Assembly (NCBI GenBank): GCA_015057505.1
Contig: SVEG01000011.1
Coordinates: 29,280-93,279 of the forward strand
DNA: 64,000 bases
Direction: 5' to 3'
Origin: Lachnospiraceae bacterium
GTDB lineage: Bacteria; Bacillota; Clostridia; Lachnospirales; Lachnospiraceae
How positions within the stretch are numbered: the stretch's first letter is position 1; each line of letters starts with the position of its first letter. Below are positions 1 to 8,630 of the stretch, piece after piece. The notes under the pieces were generated by a model that did not search any database, was not told the DNA's origin, and was given only the letters and a program-made list of their open reading frames with translations. A program made the position numbers and the translations under genes.

Positions 1-1
1 T

Positions 2-691
2 TTTGGTGTTTCCACGGACTACAGAGTGGATACACTTAAGATTGATGGTAAGGTTGTTACGCTTACATCAGCAGTTGAGACGGTAAATGATGTTCTTTGT
101 GTACCGGTTACCGCAGTTGAAGTACTTGGTAAAAAGGTTGTAATGTACGATGATACATTGATTTACATAAGTAATACAGATGTTGTACTTGATAAGGATG
201 CACAGAAAATTCTTACAGATACAATTTACAATTATGTTGAGCCTGCGAGCGTGGCAGCATCACTTCCCGTATCTTTTGAATCACTTCAGGCTAAGTCAAT
301 TCCTGTTAAAGAAGCTACGGCAAGCACTGACGAAGGCGGCAATGTTGCAGCAGGTGCAGTGGACGGGAACCTTGAGACAAGATGGAACGGTTGGGACGAC
401 GGGGCAACTCTTACTGCTGATCTTGGCGAGGCAACGGATGTTGCGGCAGTGGCTGCTACCTTCTACAAGGGTAACGAGAGAAACTACTACTTTGACATTG
501 AAGTATCGGTTGACGGAGAAAACTGGACAAGAGTTCTTGAAGCTCAGTCAAGCCCGATAACACTTGACAAAGAGTTCTCAATGTTTGTATTCCCTGAGGT
601 TGTTAAGGCACGTTATGTAAGATATGTAGGACACAACTCATCCTCTAACAATGCCAATAATATTTGGGAATTCGTAATTTTGAAACCCTAA
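2..691 (+). CDS. 3' fragment of a surface protein with discoidin-like (F5/8 type C) C-terminal domain
   Basis: The reading frame is open to the left edge with no stop, so the gene begins outside the window; about 229 codons are visible. The first 75 residues resemble the copper-amine-oxidase-N-like stalk repeat of clostridial secreted proteins (hydrophobic strands, 'VPVTAVEVLG'). After a linker, residues about 95-229 look like a discoidin/F5/8C carbohydrate-binding fold: 'ASTDEGG', 'AVDGNLETRWNG', 'LTADLGEATDVAAVA', 'VSVDGENWTRVL' and a final 'ARYVRYVGHN'. Such domains bind glycans outside the cell. The catalytic or main part of the protein is not in the window, so the overall function is unknown. 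A terminator follows 16 bp after the stop. Confidence 0.75.
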   Translation, partial: FGVSTDYRVDTLKIDGKVVTLTSAVETVNDVLCVPVTAVEVLGKKVVMYDDTLIYISNTDVVLDKDAQKILTDTIYNYVEPASVAASLPVSFESLQAKSIPVKEATASTDEGGNVAAGAVDGNLETRWNGWDDGATLTADLGEATDVAAVAATFYKGNERNYYFDIEVSVDGENWTRVLEAQSSPITLDKEFSMFVFPEVVKARYVRYVGHNSSSNNANNIWEFVILKP

Positions 692-706
692 TTTTTATTT
701 TTGAAG

Positions 707-740
707 GAGCTCTGAAAATATTGTTTTCAGGGCTCTTTTT
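707..740 (+). terminator. Intrinsic terminator after the discoidin-domain gene
   Basis: A 12-bp stem (gagctctgaaaa / ttttcagggctc, one G-T wobble) with a 5-nt loop is followed by TTTTT at 736-740. It isolates the upstream gene from the LysR gene. Confidence 0.85.
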
Positions 741-753
741 ATAGGGTAAAATG

Positions 754-782
754 TTGATTTTACGGCTTCAGGGGAGTAAAAT
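754..782 (+). promoter_or_regulatory. Putative sigma-A promoter of the LysR gene
   Basis: TTGATT at 754-759 and TAAAAT at 777-782 are separated by 17 bp, 51 bp before the chosen start codon and just after the preceding terminator. Predicted from consensus only. Confidence 0.5.
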
Positions 783-832
783 AAGTTTATATGGATTGTA
801 CGGAGATTATAATGTTGGCAGGAGGATGTGTA

Positions 833-1756
833 ATGAATTTTTTGCATTTTAAATACGCGGTTGAGATAGCAAAAACTAAATCAATAAGTCAGGCTGCAGA
901 GAATCTTTATATGGGACAGCCCAATCTTTCCAGAGCAATAAAAGAGCTTGAAGAGAAACTTGGAATCACAATATTTTTAAGAACTTCAAGAGGAATCGCA
1001 GTTACTGATGAGGGCGAGGAATTTTTGCAGTATGCAAAGAAGATTGTAGCCCAGGTAGAAGAGGTGGAGCAAAGATATCAGGAAGGAATTAAAAAGCAGC
1101 ATTTTTCCGTATGTGTTCCGAGGGCAAGTTATGTTTCATATGCGCTTTCAGAGTTCGCGGGACATATTAATCCGGACGCACCGGTCGATATTACTTATAG
1201 GGAGACTAACTCTATGAGAACATTGCAGACATTAATAAAAGAAGAATGTAATCTTGGTATCGTCAGATACCAGGCTGCTTTTGATAAATATTTTAAGAAT
1301 ATGTTCGAGGAGAAAAAACTTGTTTCAGAGCTTGTGACAGAATTTTCTTATGTACTTCTTATATCAAAGGAACATCTGCTTGCAGATAAGGAAGAGATAC
1401 TTGCGGAAGATTTAGAGGGTTTTATTGAGATAACACATGCCGATCCTTATGTTCCGTCTGTTCCGATGACGGATGTTAGGAAAGCAGAGTTTTCCAAGAA
1501 TATTGATAAGCGAATTTATGTTTATGAGAGAGCAAGTCAGTTTGCTTTGCTCGAGAAGGTACCTACGACATTTATGTGGGTGTCTCCGATACCGCAGGAG
1601 CTTTGCGATAAATACGGGCTTGTGCAGAGGGAATGTAAATTTAATAATAAGGTTTATAAGGATGTTATGGTATATCGTAAGGGATATAAGCTTACAGATT
1701 TGGACAAGAGATTTATTGAACATGTATGTGAGGCGAAACGCAAATATATAAAATAA
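833..1756 (+). CDS. LysR family transcriptional regulator
   Basis: A 307-residue protein, the usual length of LysR regulators. The N-terminal winged helix-turn-helix (residues about 2-60) carries the family signature 'AKTKSISQAAENLYMGQPN' followed by 'LSRAIKELEEKLG' and 'FLRTSRGIAVTDEG'. A linker helix and a substrate-binding-like effector domain (about 90-300) follow. The start at 833 is chosen because GGAGG at 821-825 sits 7 nt upstream; the in-frame ATG at 791 has no such site. The ligand is unknown. It lies directly upstream of adhE in the same direction, but adhE has its own promoter and a Rex site, so regulation of adhE by this protein is only a possibility. Confidence 0.9.
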   Translation: MNFLHFKYAVEIAKTKSISQAAENLYMGQPNLSRAIKELEEKLGITIFLRTSRGIAVTDEGEEFLQYAKKIVAQVEEVEQRYQEGIKKQHFSVCVPRASYVSYALSEFAGHINPDAPVDITYRETNSMRTLQTLIKEECNLGIVRYQAAFDKYFKNMFEEKKLVSELVTEFSYVLLISKEHLLADKEEILAEDLEGFIEITHADPYVPSVPMTDVRKAEFSKNIDKRIYVYERASQFALLEKVPTTFMWVSPIPQELCDKYGLVQRECKFNNKVYKDVMVYRKGYKLTDLDKRFIEHVCEAKRKYIK

Positions 1757-1800
1757 ATCAGCTATATCAAAAAAGATATAGTTTCATGCACATAAAGCAT

Positions 1801-1829
1801 TTTACAAGCATATCAAAGATTGTTAAAAT
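1801..1829 (+). promoter_or_regulatory. Putative sigma-A promoter of the adhE-hydrogenase operon
   Basis: TTTACA at 1801-1806 and TAAAAT at 1824-1829 with a 17-bp spacer, 52 bp before the adhE start. The -10 box is embedded in the Rex-like operator. Confidence 0.55.
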
Positions 1830-1837
1830 ATTAACGA
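1820..1837 (+). promoter_or_regulatory. Rex operator (redox-sensing repressor site) upstream of adhE
   Basis: TTGTTAAAATATTAACGA matches the clostridial Rex consensus TTGTTAAnnnnTTAACAA at 13 of 14 defined positions. It overlaps the -10 box, where a bound repressor would block RNA polymerase. Rex is known to repress adhE and hydrogen or alcohol genes in clostridia when NADH/NAD+ is low. The rex gene itself is not in this window. Confidence 0.7.
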
Positions 1838-1881
1838 AATCAGGAAGATGAAAATTTGACAAAGGCAAAGGAGATAATCAA

Positions 1882-4482
1882 ATGGAAATCCAAAACGTTG
1901 AACAGTTGGCAATCGCGATAAACAAGGTAAGAGAGGCGCAGAGAATTTTTGCAACCTATACACAGGAACAGGTTGATAAGATTTTTCAGGCTGCGGCACT
2001 CGCTGCGAATAAGGCAAGAATTCCGCTTGCTAAGATGGCAGTTGCAGAGACCGGAATGGGAATAGTCGAAGACAAGGTAATTAAGAACAATTATGCGGCA
2101 GAGTATATTTACAATGCTTACAAAGATACAAAGACTTGTGGTGTTATTGAAGAAGACACTGCATACGGAATTAAGAAGGTTGCGGAGCCCATCGGTGTAA
2201 TCGCTGCGGTCATCCCTACAACCAATCCTACATCAACAGCAATTTTTAAGACACTTATTGCACTTAAGACACGTAACGGTATTATCATCAGCCCCCACCC
2301 CCGTGCAAAGGGTTGTACAATTGAGGCTGCAAGAATTGTACTTGAGGCGGCTGTAAAGGCAGGTGCTCCCGAGGGAATCATTGACTGGATTGATGTACCG
2401 TCACTTGATATGACCAACATGGTTATGAAGGAAGCAGATATTATCCTTGCAACAGGTGGTCCGGGTATGGTTAAGGCTGCTTACTCAAGCGGCAAGCCGG
2501 CACTCGGTGTAGGTGCAGGTAATACTCCGGCAATTATTGATGATACAGCAGACATTGTTGTTGCAGTTAACTCAATCATTCATTCCAAGACATTTGACAA
2601 CGGTATGATTTGTGCCTCAGAGCAGTCAGTAATCGTACTCGATAAAGTATATAAGGCAGTTAAGAAGGAGTTTGCTGACAGAGGCTGCTATTTCCTTAAT
2701 CCTGCAGAGACAGAGAAGGTTCGTAAGACAATTATCATAAACGGTGCACTTAATGCCAAGATCGTTGGTCAGAGAGCTGCTAAGATTGCAGAGCTTTCAG
2801 GTGTTAATGTTCCCGAGAATACCAAGATTCTTATCGGTGAAGTTGAGAGCGTTGATATTTCAGAGGAATTCGCACATGAGAAATTATCACCTGTACTTGC
2901 TATGTATCGTGCAAAAGACATCAACGATGCTTTTGAAAAAGCAGAGCATTTAATCGCAGACGGCGGATATGGACATACATCTTCAATCTACCTTAACGCG
3001 ACAACAGAGAAAGAGAAGCTTGCTGAGTTTGCAGCACGTATGAAGACATGCCGTATCTTAGTTAATACTCCTTCATCACACGGTGGTATCGGTGACTTGT
3101 ATAACTTCAAGCTTGCTCCGTCACTCACACTTGGTTGCGGTTCATGGGGCGGTAACTCAGTTTCTGAGAACGTTGGAGTTAAACATCTTATCAATATTAA
3201 GACAGTTGCCGAGAGGAGAGAGAATATGCTTTGGTTTAGAGCGCCTGAGAAAATTTACATTAAGAAGGGCTGTCTCCCGGTAGCACTTAGCGAGCTTAAG
3301 GACGTTATGGGCAAGAAGAAGGCCTTTATCGTAACAGACAGCTTCTTATATAGTAACGGCTATACAAAATGCATTACAGATAAGTTAGACGAAATGGGAA
3401 TTCAGCATACAACATTTTATAATGTTGAGCCTGATCCGTCACTTGCATCAGCAAAAGAAGGTGCTGAGCAGATGAGAAGCTTCCAGCCTGATACAATCAT
3501 CGCACTTGGTGGTGGTTCTGCTATGGATGCCGCTAAGATTATGTGGGTTCTTTACGAGCATCCGGAAGTTGACTTCCTTGATATGGCAATGCGTTTTATC
3601 GATATCAGAAAGAGAGTATATACATTCCCTAAGATGGGCGAGAAGGCATACTTTATTGCTATTCCTACATCAGCAGGTACAGGTTCAGAGGTAACTCCTT
3701 TTGCAGTTATCACAGATGAGCAGACAGGCGTTAAATATCCTCTTGCAGATTACGAATTGCTTCCCAATATGGCAATCGTTGATGCAGACCTTCACATGAG
3801 CGCTCCTAAGGGACTTACGGCTGCATCAGGTATTGACGCGGTAACACATGCTGTTGAAGCATACGCTGCAATGCTTGCTACAGATTACACAGACGGTCTT
3901 GCTTTACAGAGCTTAAAGGTTATTTTTGAATATTTGCCGAGAGCTTACGAGAACGGACAGACAGATGTGGTTGCAAGAGAGAAGATGGCTAACGCAGCAA
4001 CTATGGCAGGTATGGCATTTGCCAACGCATTCCTCGGTGTTTGTCACTCAATGGCACATAAGCTTGGTGCTTTCCATCACCTTCCTCACGGTGTTGCCAA
4101 TGCACTTCTTATCGATGAAGTAATTCGCTTTAATGCAAGTGAAACACCTGTTAAGATGGGAACATTTTCACAGTACGCTTATCCTCATACAAAAGAAAGA
4201 TATGCTGAGATTGCAGATGCACTCGGGCTTAAGGGTAAGAATGTAGACGAGAAGTTAGAGAACCTTATTAAGGCTATTGACGAGCTTAAGGAAAAGGTAG
4301 GAATTAAGAAGACAATTAAGGATTACGGTATTGATGAGGCTGATTTCCTTGCACGTCTTGACGATATGGTTGAGCAGGCATTTGACGACCAGTGTACAGG
4401 TGCCAATCCCCGTTACCCGCTTATGAGTGAGATTAAGCAGATGTATCTTAACGCTTACTATGGCACAAGAGAGACAGTATAA
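1882..4482 (+). CDS. adhE: Bifunctional acetaldehyde-CoA / alcohol dehydrogenase
   Basis: An 866-residue two-domain enzyme that reduces acetyl-CoA to acetaldehyde and then to ethanol, using two NADH. The N-terminal aldehyde dehydrogenase domain (about 1-430) has the nucleotide-binding 'VIPTTNPTSTAIFK' segment, 'GAGNTPAIID' and the catalytic cysteine C244 in 'NGMICASEQS'. The C-terminal iron-dependent alcohol dehydrogenase domain (about 450-866) has 'ALGGGSAMDAAK' and the metal-ligand region 'GIDAVTHAVEAY' through 'HSMAHKLGAFHHLPHG'. Length and motifs are full, so it should be active and able to form spirosomes. A GGAG site lies 8 nt before the ATG. It leads an operon that continues, with gaps under 25 bp, to the hydrogenase at 10070, linking ethanol and hydrogen formation. 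Confidence 0.97.
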   Translation: MEIQNVEQLAIAINKVREAQRIFATYTQEQVDKIFQAAALAANKARIPLAKMAVAETGMGIVEDKVIKNNYAAEYIYNAYKDTKTCGVIEEDTAYGIKKVAEPIGVIAAVIPTTNPTSTAIFKTLIALKTRNGIIISPHPRAKGCTIEAARIVLEAAVKAGAPEGIIDWIDVPSLDMTNMVMKEADIILATGGPGMVKAAYSSGKPALGVGAGNTPAIIDDTADIVVAVNSIIHSKTFDNGMICASEQSVIVLDKVYKAVKKEFADRGCYFLNPAETEKVRKTIIINGALNAKIVGQRAAKIAELSGVNVPENTKILIGEVESVDISEEFAHEKLSPVLAMYRAKDINDAFEKAEHLIADGGYGHTSSIYLNATTEKEKLAEFAARMKTCRILVNTPSSHGGIGDLYNFKLAPSLTLGCGSWGGNSVSENVGVKHLINIKTVAERRENMLWFRAPEKIYIKKGCLPVALSELKDVMGKKKAFIVTDSFLYSNGYTKCITDKLDEMGIQHTTFYNVEPDPSLASAKEGAEQMRSFQPDTIIALGGGSAMDAAKIMWVLYEHPEVDFLDMAMRFIDIRKRVYTFPKMGEKAYFIAIPTSAGTGSEVTPFAVITDEQTGVKYPLADYELLPNMAIVDADLHMSAPKGLTAASGIDAVTHAVEAYAAMLATDYTDGLALQSLKVIFEYLPRAYENGQTDVVAREKMANAATMAGMAFANAFLGVCHSMAHKLGAFHHLPHGVANALLIDEVIRFNASETPVKMGTFSQYAYPHTKERYAEIADALGLKGKNVDEKLENLIKAIDELKEKVGIKKTIKDYGIDEADFLARLDDMVEQAFDDQCTGANPRYPLMSEIKQMYLNAYYGTRETV

Positions 4483-4502
4483 TATAACAGGAGGATATAA
4501 CT

Positions 4503-5252
4503 ATGAATTTAGAACGTGTAATTGCAGTAAGAACAGGTAAGACGATTTATCGTGACGGTGATCAGGTAATAAAAGTATTTGATAAGGACTATTCTAAAGC
4601 AGATGTTCTTAATGAGGCACTTAATCAGGCAAGAATCGAGGGAACTGACCTTAATGTTCCCAAGATTTTGCAGGTTACAATGATAGACGGCAAGTGGGCA
4701 ATTATTTCAGAATATATCAAGGGTAAGACACTTGCTGCCATTATGAAAGAGAATCCTGACAAATATGATGAATATCTTGAGAAATTTGTAGATTTGCAGA
4801 TGGAAGTTCATTCCAAGAAGGTGCCGCTCCTTAATAAGCTTAAGGACAAGATGAACCGTAAAATTACAGAGACTGACCTTGATGCAACCACAAGATATGA
4901 GCTTCATACACGTCTTGAGGGTATGCCCAAGCATGACAAGGTATGCCACGGAGATTTTGATCCGTCCAATATTATTATTACGGACGAAGGTAAGGCATAT
5001 ATCCTTGACTGGGCACATGTTACACAGGGTAATGCTTCTGCAGATGTAGCAAGAACATATTTGTTGTTCTGGCTTGCAGGAGATATTACAGGTGCAGATA
5101 AGTACCTTAATCTTTTCTGTAAGAAGAGTGATACTGCAAAACAGTATATCCAGAAATGGCTTCCCATTGTTGCGGCTTCACAGTCCGTTAAAGGCAAGGA
5201 AGAGGAGAGAGAATTCCTGCTTTCATGGGTTAATGTTGTAGATTACGAATAA
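4503..5252 (+). CDS. APH-fold (aminoglycoside/choline-kinase-like) phosphotransferase
   Basis: 249 residues with a protein-kinase-like fold: N-lobe lysine in 'GDQVIKVFDK', a hinge 'IISEYIKGKT', the catalytic loop 'HGDFDPSNIII' near residues 149-159, and the metal-binding 'ILDWAHV' near 168. Catalytic D and N and the DxD-type aspartate are present. Family members phosphorylate small molecules such as choline, fructosamines or antibiotics, and the substrate here is unknown. It is 20 bp downstream of adhE, with AGGAGG before its ATG, and 16 bp before the ferredoxin-like genes, so it is co-transcribed with redox genes. That context argues against antibiotic resistance and leaves open a role opposing the PP2C-type phosphatase encoded later in the operon. 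Confidence 0.8.
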   Translation: MNLERVIAVRTGKTIYRDGDQVIKVFDKDYSKADVLNEALNQARIEGTDLNVPKILQVTMIDGKWAIISEYIKGKTLAAIMKENPDKYDEYLEKFVDLQMEVHSKKVPLLNKLKDKMNRKITETDLDATTRYELHTRLEGMPKHDKVCHGDFDPSNIIITDEGKAYILDWAHVTQGNASADVARTYLLFWLAGDITGADKYLNLFCKKSDTAKQYIQKWLPIVAASQSVKGKEEEREFLLSWVNVVDYE

Positions 5253-5268
5253 TTAGGAGGAGAAACGA

Positions 5269-5508
5269 ATGAAGATTGCTATTTGTATTGGAAGTTCATG
5301 TCACTTAAAAGGTTCAAGACAGGTAGTTGAGGAATTGCAGTACCTTGTTGCACAGAACAATCTTAAGGACAAGGTAGAGTTATCAGGTACATTTTGTATG
5401 GGTAACTGCCAGAAGGGTGTTTGTGTAACCGTGGATGGAAAAGATTTTTCCTTAACACCCGAAACTACAAAGGAGTTTTTCGAAAAAGAAGTATTGGCGA
5501 AGGTGTGA
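5269..5508 (+). CDS. Thioredoxin-like [2Fe-2S] ferredoxin (NuoE/HydC type), first copy
   Basis: A 79-residue single-domain protein with the thioredoxin-fold [2Fe-2S] pattern C-x4-C ('CIGSSC', residues 6-11) and C-x3-C ('CMGNC', about 43-47). Free-standing versions of the NuoE or hydrogenase small-subunit domain pass electrons to hydrogenases. It is preceded by AGGAGG and followed 6 bp later by a paralogue of similar size. The pair sits just upstream of the sensory hydrogenase homologue, so it likely carries electrons to or from it. An extra cysteine at about 52 ('KGVCV') is not in the second copy. Confidence 0.85.
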   Translation: MKIAICIGSSCHLKGSRQVVEELQYLVAQNNLKDKVELSGTFCMGNCQKGVCVTVDGKDFSLTPETTKEFFEKEVLAKV

Positions 5509-5514
5509 TAAAAG

Positions 5515-5760
5515 ATGATAATTCAAATTTGTATTGGCAGTGCCTGCCATCTGAAGGGCTCGCATGAGCTTGTTGAATTACTTCGCACCGCACTTAAAGA
5601 GAATAATTTAGATCATGAGGTTGCGCTTGCCGGCAGTTTTTGCATGGGTAAATGCAATCCAAACGGTGTTACGGTGCAGGTTGATGATACAATTGTTACG
5701 GGAGTTACAAGAGAGGGATTTAGAGATTTTTTTAATGAGTATATTCTCGGAAAAGCATAA
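5515..5760 (+). CDS. Thioredoxin-like [2Fe-2S] ferredoxin, second copy
   Basis: 81 residues, clearly paralogous to the preceding protein: 'CIGSACHLKGS' and 'FCMGKCNPNGV' keep the C-x4-C and C-x3-C cluster ligands. The tandem arrangement suggests an old duplication. It lies 20 bp upstream of the hydrogenase-like gene. It probably acts as a small soluble electron carrier, with a partner specificity that may differ from the first copy. Confidence 0.85.
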   Translation: MIIQICIGSACHLKGSHELVELLRTALKENNLDHEVALAGSFCMGKCNPNGVTVQVDDTIVTGVTREGFRDFFNEYILGKA

Positions 5761-5780
5761 AGCAGAAGGAGTCGCTTGAC

Positions 5781-7457
5781 ATGGGTGAATTTTTAACGCT
5801 AAAAAAATCAAATTGTAAAAACTGCTATAAATGTATACGAAACTGCCCTGTAAAGTCCATACGTTTTTCAGGTAATCAGGCATATATTGTAGGTAATGAG
5901 TGTATTTTGTGCGGTCAGTGTTTTGTAGTATGTCCGCAGAATGCAAAGCAGATTGCCAGCGAAGTTGAGAAGGTAAAGGTTTTGCTTCAGGGAACCGAGC
6001 CGGTTATAGTAAGCCTTGCTCCATCGTTCATAGCCAATTACCATGATGTGGGTATTGAAGGTATGCGAGAGGGCCTTAAAAAGCTTGGCTTTGAAGATGT
6101 TGAGGAGACTGCAATCGGAGCAACCATTGTAAAGAATGAGTATACAAGAATGCTTAAGGAGGGTAACAGGGATATCCTGATTTCTTCCTGCTGTCATTCG
6201 ATTAATCTTCTTATACAGAAGCATTTTCCGTCGTCACTTCAGTATCTTGCTGATACGGTATCACCTATGCAGGCGCATTGTATGGATATTAAGAAACGTT
6301 ACCCTAATGCCAAGACAGTATTTATCGGACCGTGTGTTGCAAAGAAGGACGAAGCAGATTACTATGGTGACATTGTGGATGCGGTTCTTACTTTTGAAGA
6401 GTTGACCAATTGGCTTAAGGAAGAGAATATTGAGCTTAAAAAGGGTATTGATGACACAAATAAGAGTAAGACAAGATTATTCCCGACAAGCGGTGGCGTT
6501 ATTGCGACCTTTAAAGAAAGGGTTCCCGGATATTCCTATATAGCAATTGACGGTGTAGAGAAATGTATGGAGGCCCTTAAGGATATCGAAGAAGGCAATC
6601 TTCATAATTGTTTTATAGAGATGAACGCCTGTGTGGGTGGATGTCTCGGAGGTCCGGTAATGGAAAAGTATCATCATTCTCCGGTAAGGGATTTTATTGC
6701 GGTTTCCGAGTATGCCGGTAAGGAAGATTTTGAAGTGGGAATGCTTCCTACTGACAAGATGAAAAAGCATATTGAACCTATCGGAAGAAAGCTTAGAACA
6801 CCGGATGAGACAGAGATTAGGAATATACTTACACAGATGGGAAAAAAGAAACCGGAGGATGAGCTTAACTGCGGTTCCTGCGGATATAATACATGTCGTG
6901 AAAAAGCTATTGCGATAATCCAGGGAAAGGCAGATGTGTCAATGTGTCTGCCGTATCTTAAAGATAGAGCAGAGAGCTTTTCCGATCAGGTTGTTAATAT
7001 GACGGCCAACGGAATTGTTGTTTTAAATGAAAAATTAGAGGTGCAGCAGATAAATAAGGCGGCACTTAAGCTTATGAATATACAACGGGCTTATGATGTA
7101 ATGGGTGAGCCTGTAATACGAATTCTTGACCCGGCGATATTTATGAAGGTTAGAGATACCGGAAGGGCTGTATACGGCGAGAGAGTATACCTCGCCGAGT
7201 ATGGCCGATATGTTGAACAGACCGTTGCATATGATAAGGATTACAAGATTATAATTTGCAACATGCGTGATGTAACGGAGGAAGAAGCACAGAGAGGTCG
7301 TAAGGAAGATATCAGTAAGCAGACTGTTGAAATTGCGGATAAGGTGGTAGAAAAACAGATGCGAATCGTTCAGGAGATTGCATCTTTACTCGGTGAGACT
7401 GCAGCTGAAACAAAGATTGCACTTGCCAAGCTTAAGGAGGCGATTTCTGATGAATAA
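5781..7457 (+). CDS. Sensory-type [FeFe]-hydrogenase homologue with PAS domain
   Basis: 558 residues. Domain order: two N-terminal [4Fe-4S] motifs ('CKNCYKCIRNCP', 'CILCGQCFVVCP', residues about 14-55), an H-cluster domain (about 70-340), a further Fe-S domain ('CGSCGYNTC', near 364), and a PAS domain (about 400-500) with a short C-terminal helix. H-cluster ligands are all visible: L1 'ISSCCHS', L2 'IGPCVAKKDE', L3 'NACVGGC'. The L1 proline of catalytic enzymes is replaced by histidine, and L2 begins with G rather than M. This architecture matches the group of [FeFe] hydrogenases thought to sense hydrogen or redox state and signal through PAS. It overlaps the downstream phosphatase gene by 8 bp, which supports functional coupling. 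Confidence 0.87.
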   Translation: MGEFLTLKKSNCKNCYKCIRNCPVKSIRFSGNQAYIVGNECILCGQCFVVCPQNAKQIASEVEKVKVLLQGTEPVIVSLAPSFIANYHDVGIEGMREGLKKLGFEDVEETAIGATIVKNEYTRMLKEGNRDILISSCCHSINLLIQKHFPSSLQYLADTVSPMQAHCMDIKKRYPNAKTVFIGPCVAKKDEADYYGDIVDAVLTFEELTNWLKEENIELKKGIDDTNKSKTRLFPTSGGVIATFKERVPGYSYIAIDGVEKCMEALKDIEEGNLHNCFIEMNACVGGCLGGPVMEKYHHSPVRDFIAVSEYAGKEDFEVGMLPTDKMKKHIEPIGRKLRTPDETEIRNILTQMGKKKPEDELNCGSCGYNTCREKAIAIIQGKADVSMCLPYLKDRAESFSDQVVNMTANGIVVLNEKLEVQQINKAALKLMNIQRAYDVMGEPVIRILDPAIFMKVRDTGRAVYGERVYLAEYGRYVEQTVAYDKDYKIIICNMRDVTEEEAQRGRKEDISKQTVEIADKVVEKQMRIVQEIASLLGETAAETKIALAKLKEAISDE

Positions 7458-8622
7458 TCTGTGTGCGGATATAGGATACAGAAGCGTCAATCATTACGGG
7501 GAAGAGCTCTGTGGGGATCATGTGGATGTCGTAGAACAGGATGACAATTCGACGGTAATTGTTTTGGCGGACGGTCTCGGAAGCGGCGTTAAAGCAAGTA
7601 TTTTATCTACGCTTACATCTAAGATTATTTCAACAATGGTTGCTGCGGGACTTGCCATTGAGGATTGTGTTGCGACTATAGCTGCAACACTTCCCGTGTG
7701 TTCCGTACGTGGAGTTGCATATTCAACATTTACGATTATCCGTCTTGTTAATAATGAAGAAGCTGAGATATTCCAGTATGATAATCCGCATGTGATTCTT
7801 CTGAGAGACGGCTCGTCGTATGATTATCCCAAGACAGAGATGAACATAGACGGTAAGCGTATTTACAAGTCGAGAATCCGACTTAAGGAAAATGACATTT
7901 TTATAGCGATGAGCGACGGATGTATATATGCCGGTGTCGGCAAGAGTCTTAATTTTGGCTGGCAGAGAGATGATATTATTTCTTTTATGGAAACCTTTTA
8001 TGATGTCGGCTTTACTGCAAAGACATTGTCTACGATTCTTCTTGAAGAATGCAACAGGCTTTACGAGAATCAGCCAGGTGACGATACGACGGTATGTACG
8101 GTTCGTATCAGAAAAAGAGAGCCGATGAATATGTTATTTGGGCCACCATCCAATAGGGATGACTGTAATAAGATGATGTCGCTGTTTTTCTCAAAGGAAG
8201 GTAAGCACATTATATGTGGTGGAACAACATCCTCGATTGCGTCCAAGTATCTTGGTAAGCAGCTTGTTCCGTCCATGGATTTTCCGGATCCGGAGGTGCC
8301 TCCTATTGCGTCGCTTGACGGTGTAGACCTTGTTACAGAGGGTGTTATTACGGTTAATAAGGTACTTACTTATGCCAAAGATTATCTGGAGGATAACGAA
8401 AAGTATCAGCATTGGACCAATAAAAGGGATGGTGCGTCGCTTATTTGCAGATTGCTTTTTGAAGAAGCAACAGATATTAATTTTTATGTGGGAAGGGCGA
8501 TTAATCCGGCGCACCAGAATCCGGATTTGCCGATTAATTTCAGCATTAAGATGCAGCTTGTAAATGAACTGTCCGATTGTTTAAGAAAGATGGGCAAGAG
8601 GATAAAAGTCAGTTATTTTTAG
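7450..8622 (+). CDS. SpoIIE-type PP2C serine/threonine phosphatase linked to sensory hydrogenase
   Basis: 390 residues. The N-terminal half is a PP2C/SpoIIE fold: 'GDHVDVVEQ', 'VLADGLGSGVKAS' with the metal-binding aspartate, 'AMSDGCIYAGVG' and 'PGDDTTVCTVRI'. The C-terminal part (about 225-390, 'IICGGTTSSIASKYLG') is not recognised but is typical of phosphatases beside [FeFe] hydrogenases. The ATG at 7450 is chosen because AAGGAGG ends 9 nt upstream and it overlaps the hydrogenase stop. It probably dephosphorylates a protein in response to the upstream sensor. The target is unknown. Confidence 0.85.
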   Translation: MNNLCADIGYRSVNHYGEELCGDHVDVVEQDDNSTVIVLADGLGSGVKASILSTLTSKIISTMVAAGLAIEDCVATIAATLPVCSVRGVAYSTFTIIRLVNNEEAEIFQYDNPHVILLRDGSSYDYPKTEMNIDGKRIYKSRIRLKENDIFIAMSDGCIYAGVGKSLNFGWQRDDIISFMETFYDVGFTAKTLSTILLEECNRLYENQPGDDTTVCTVRIRKREPMNMLFGPPSNRDDCNKMMSLFFSKEGKHIICGGTTSSIASKYLGKQLVPSMDFPDPEVPPIASLDGVDLVTEGVITVNKVLTYAKDYLEDNEKYQHWTNKRDGASLICRLLFEEATDINFYVGRAINPAHQNPDLPINFSIKMQLVNELSDCLRKMGKRIKVSYF

Positions 8623-8630
8623 GAGGCACT

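Noticed and set aside
4503..5252. Aminoglycoside resistance gene
   Set aside because: It only shares the APH fold; its place inside a redox operon and lack of mobile context do not support resistance.
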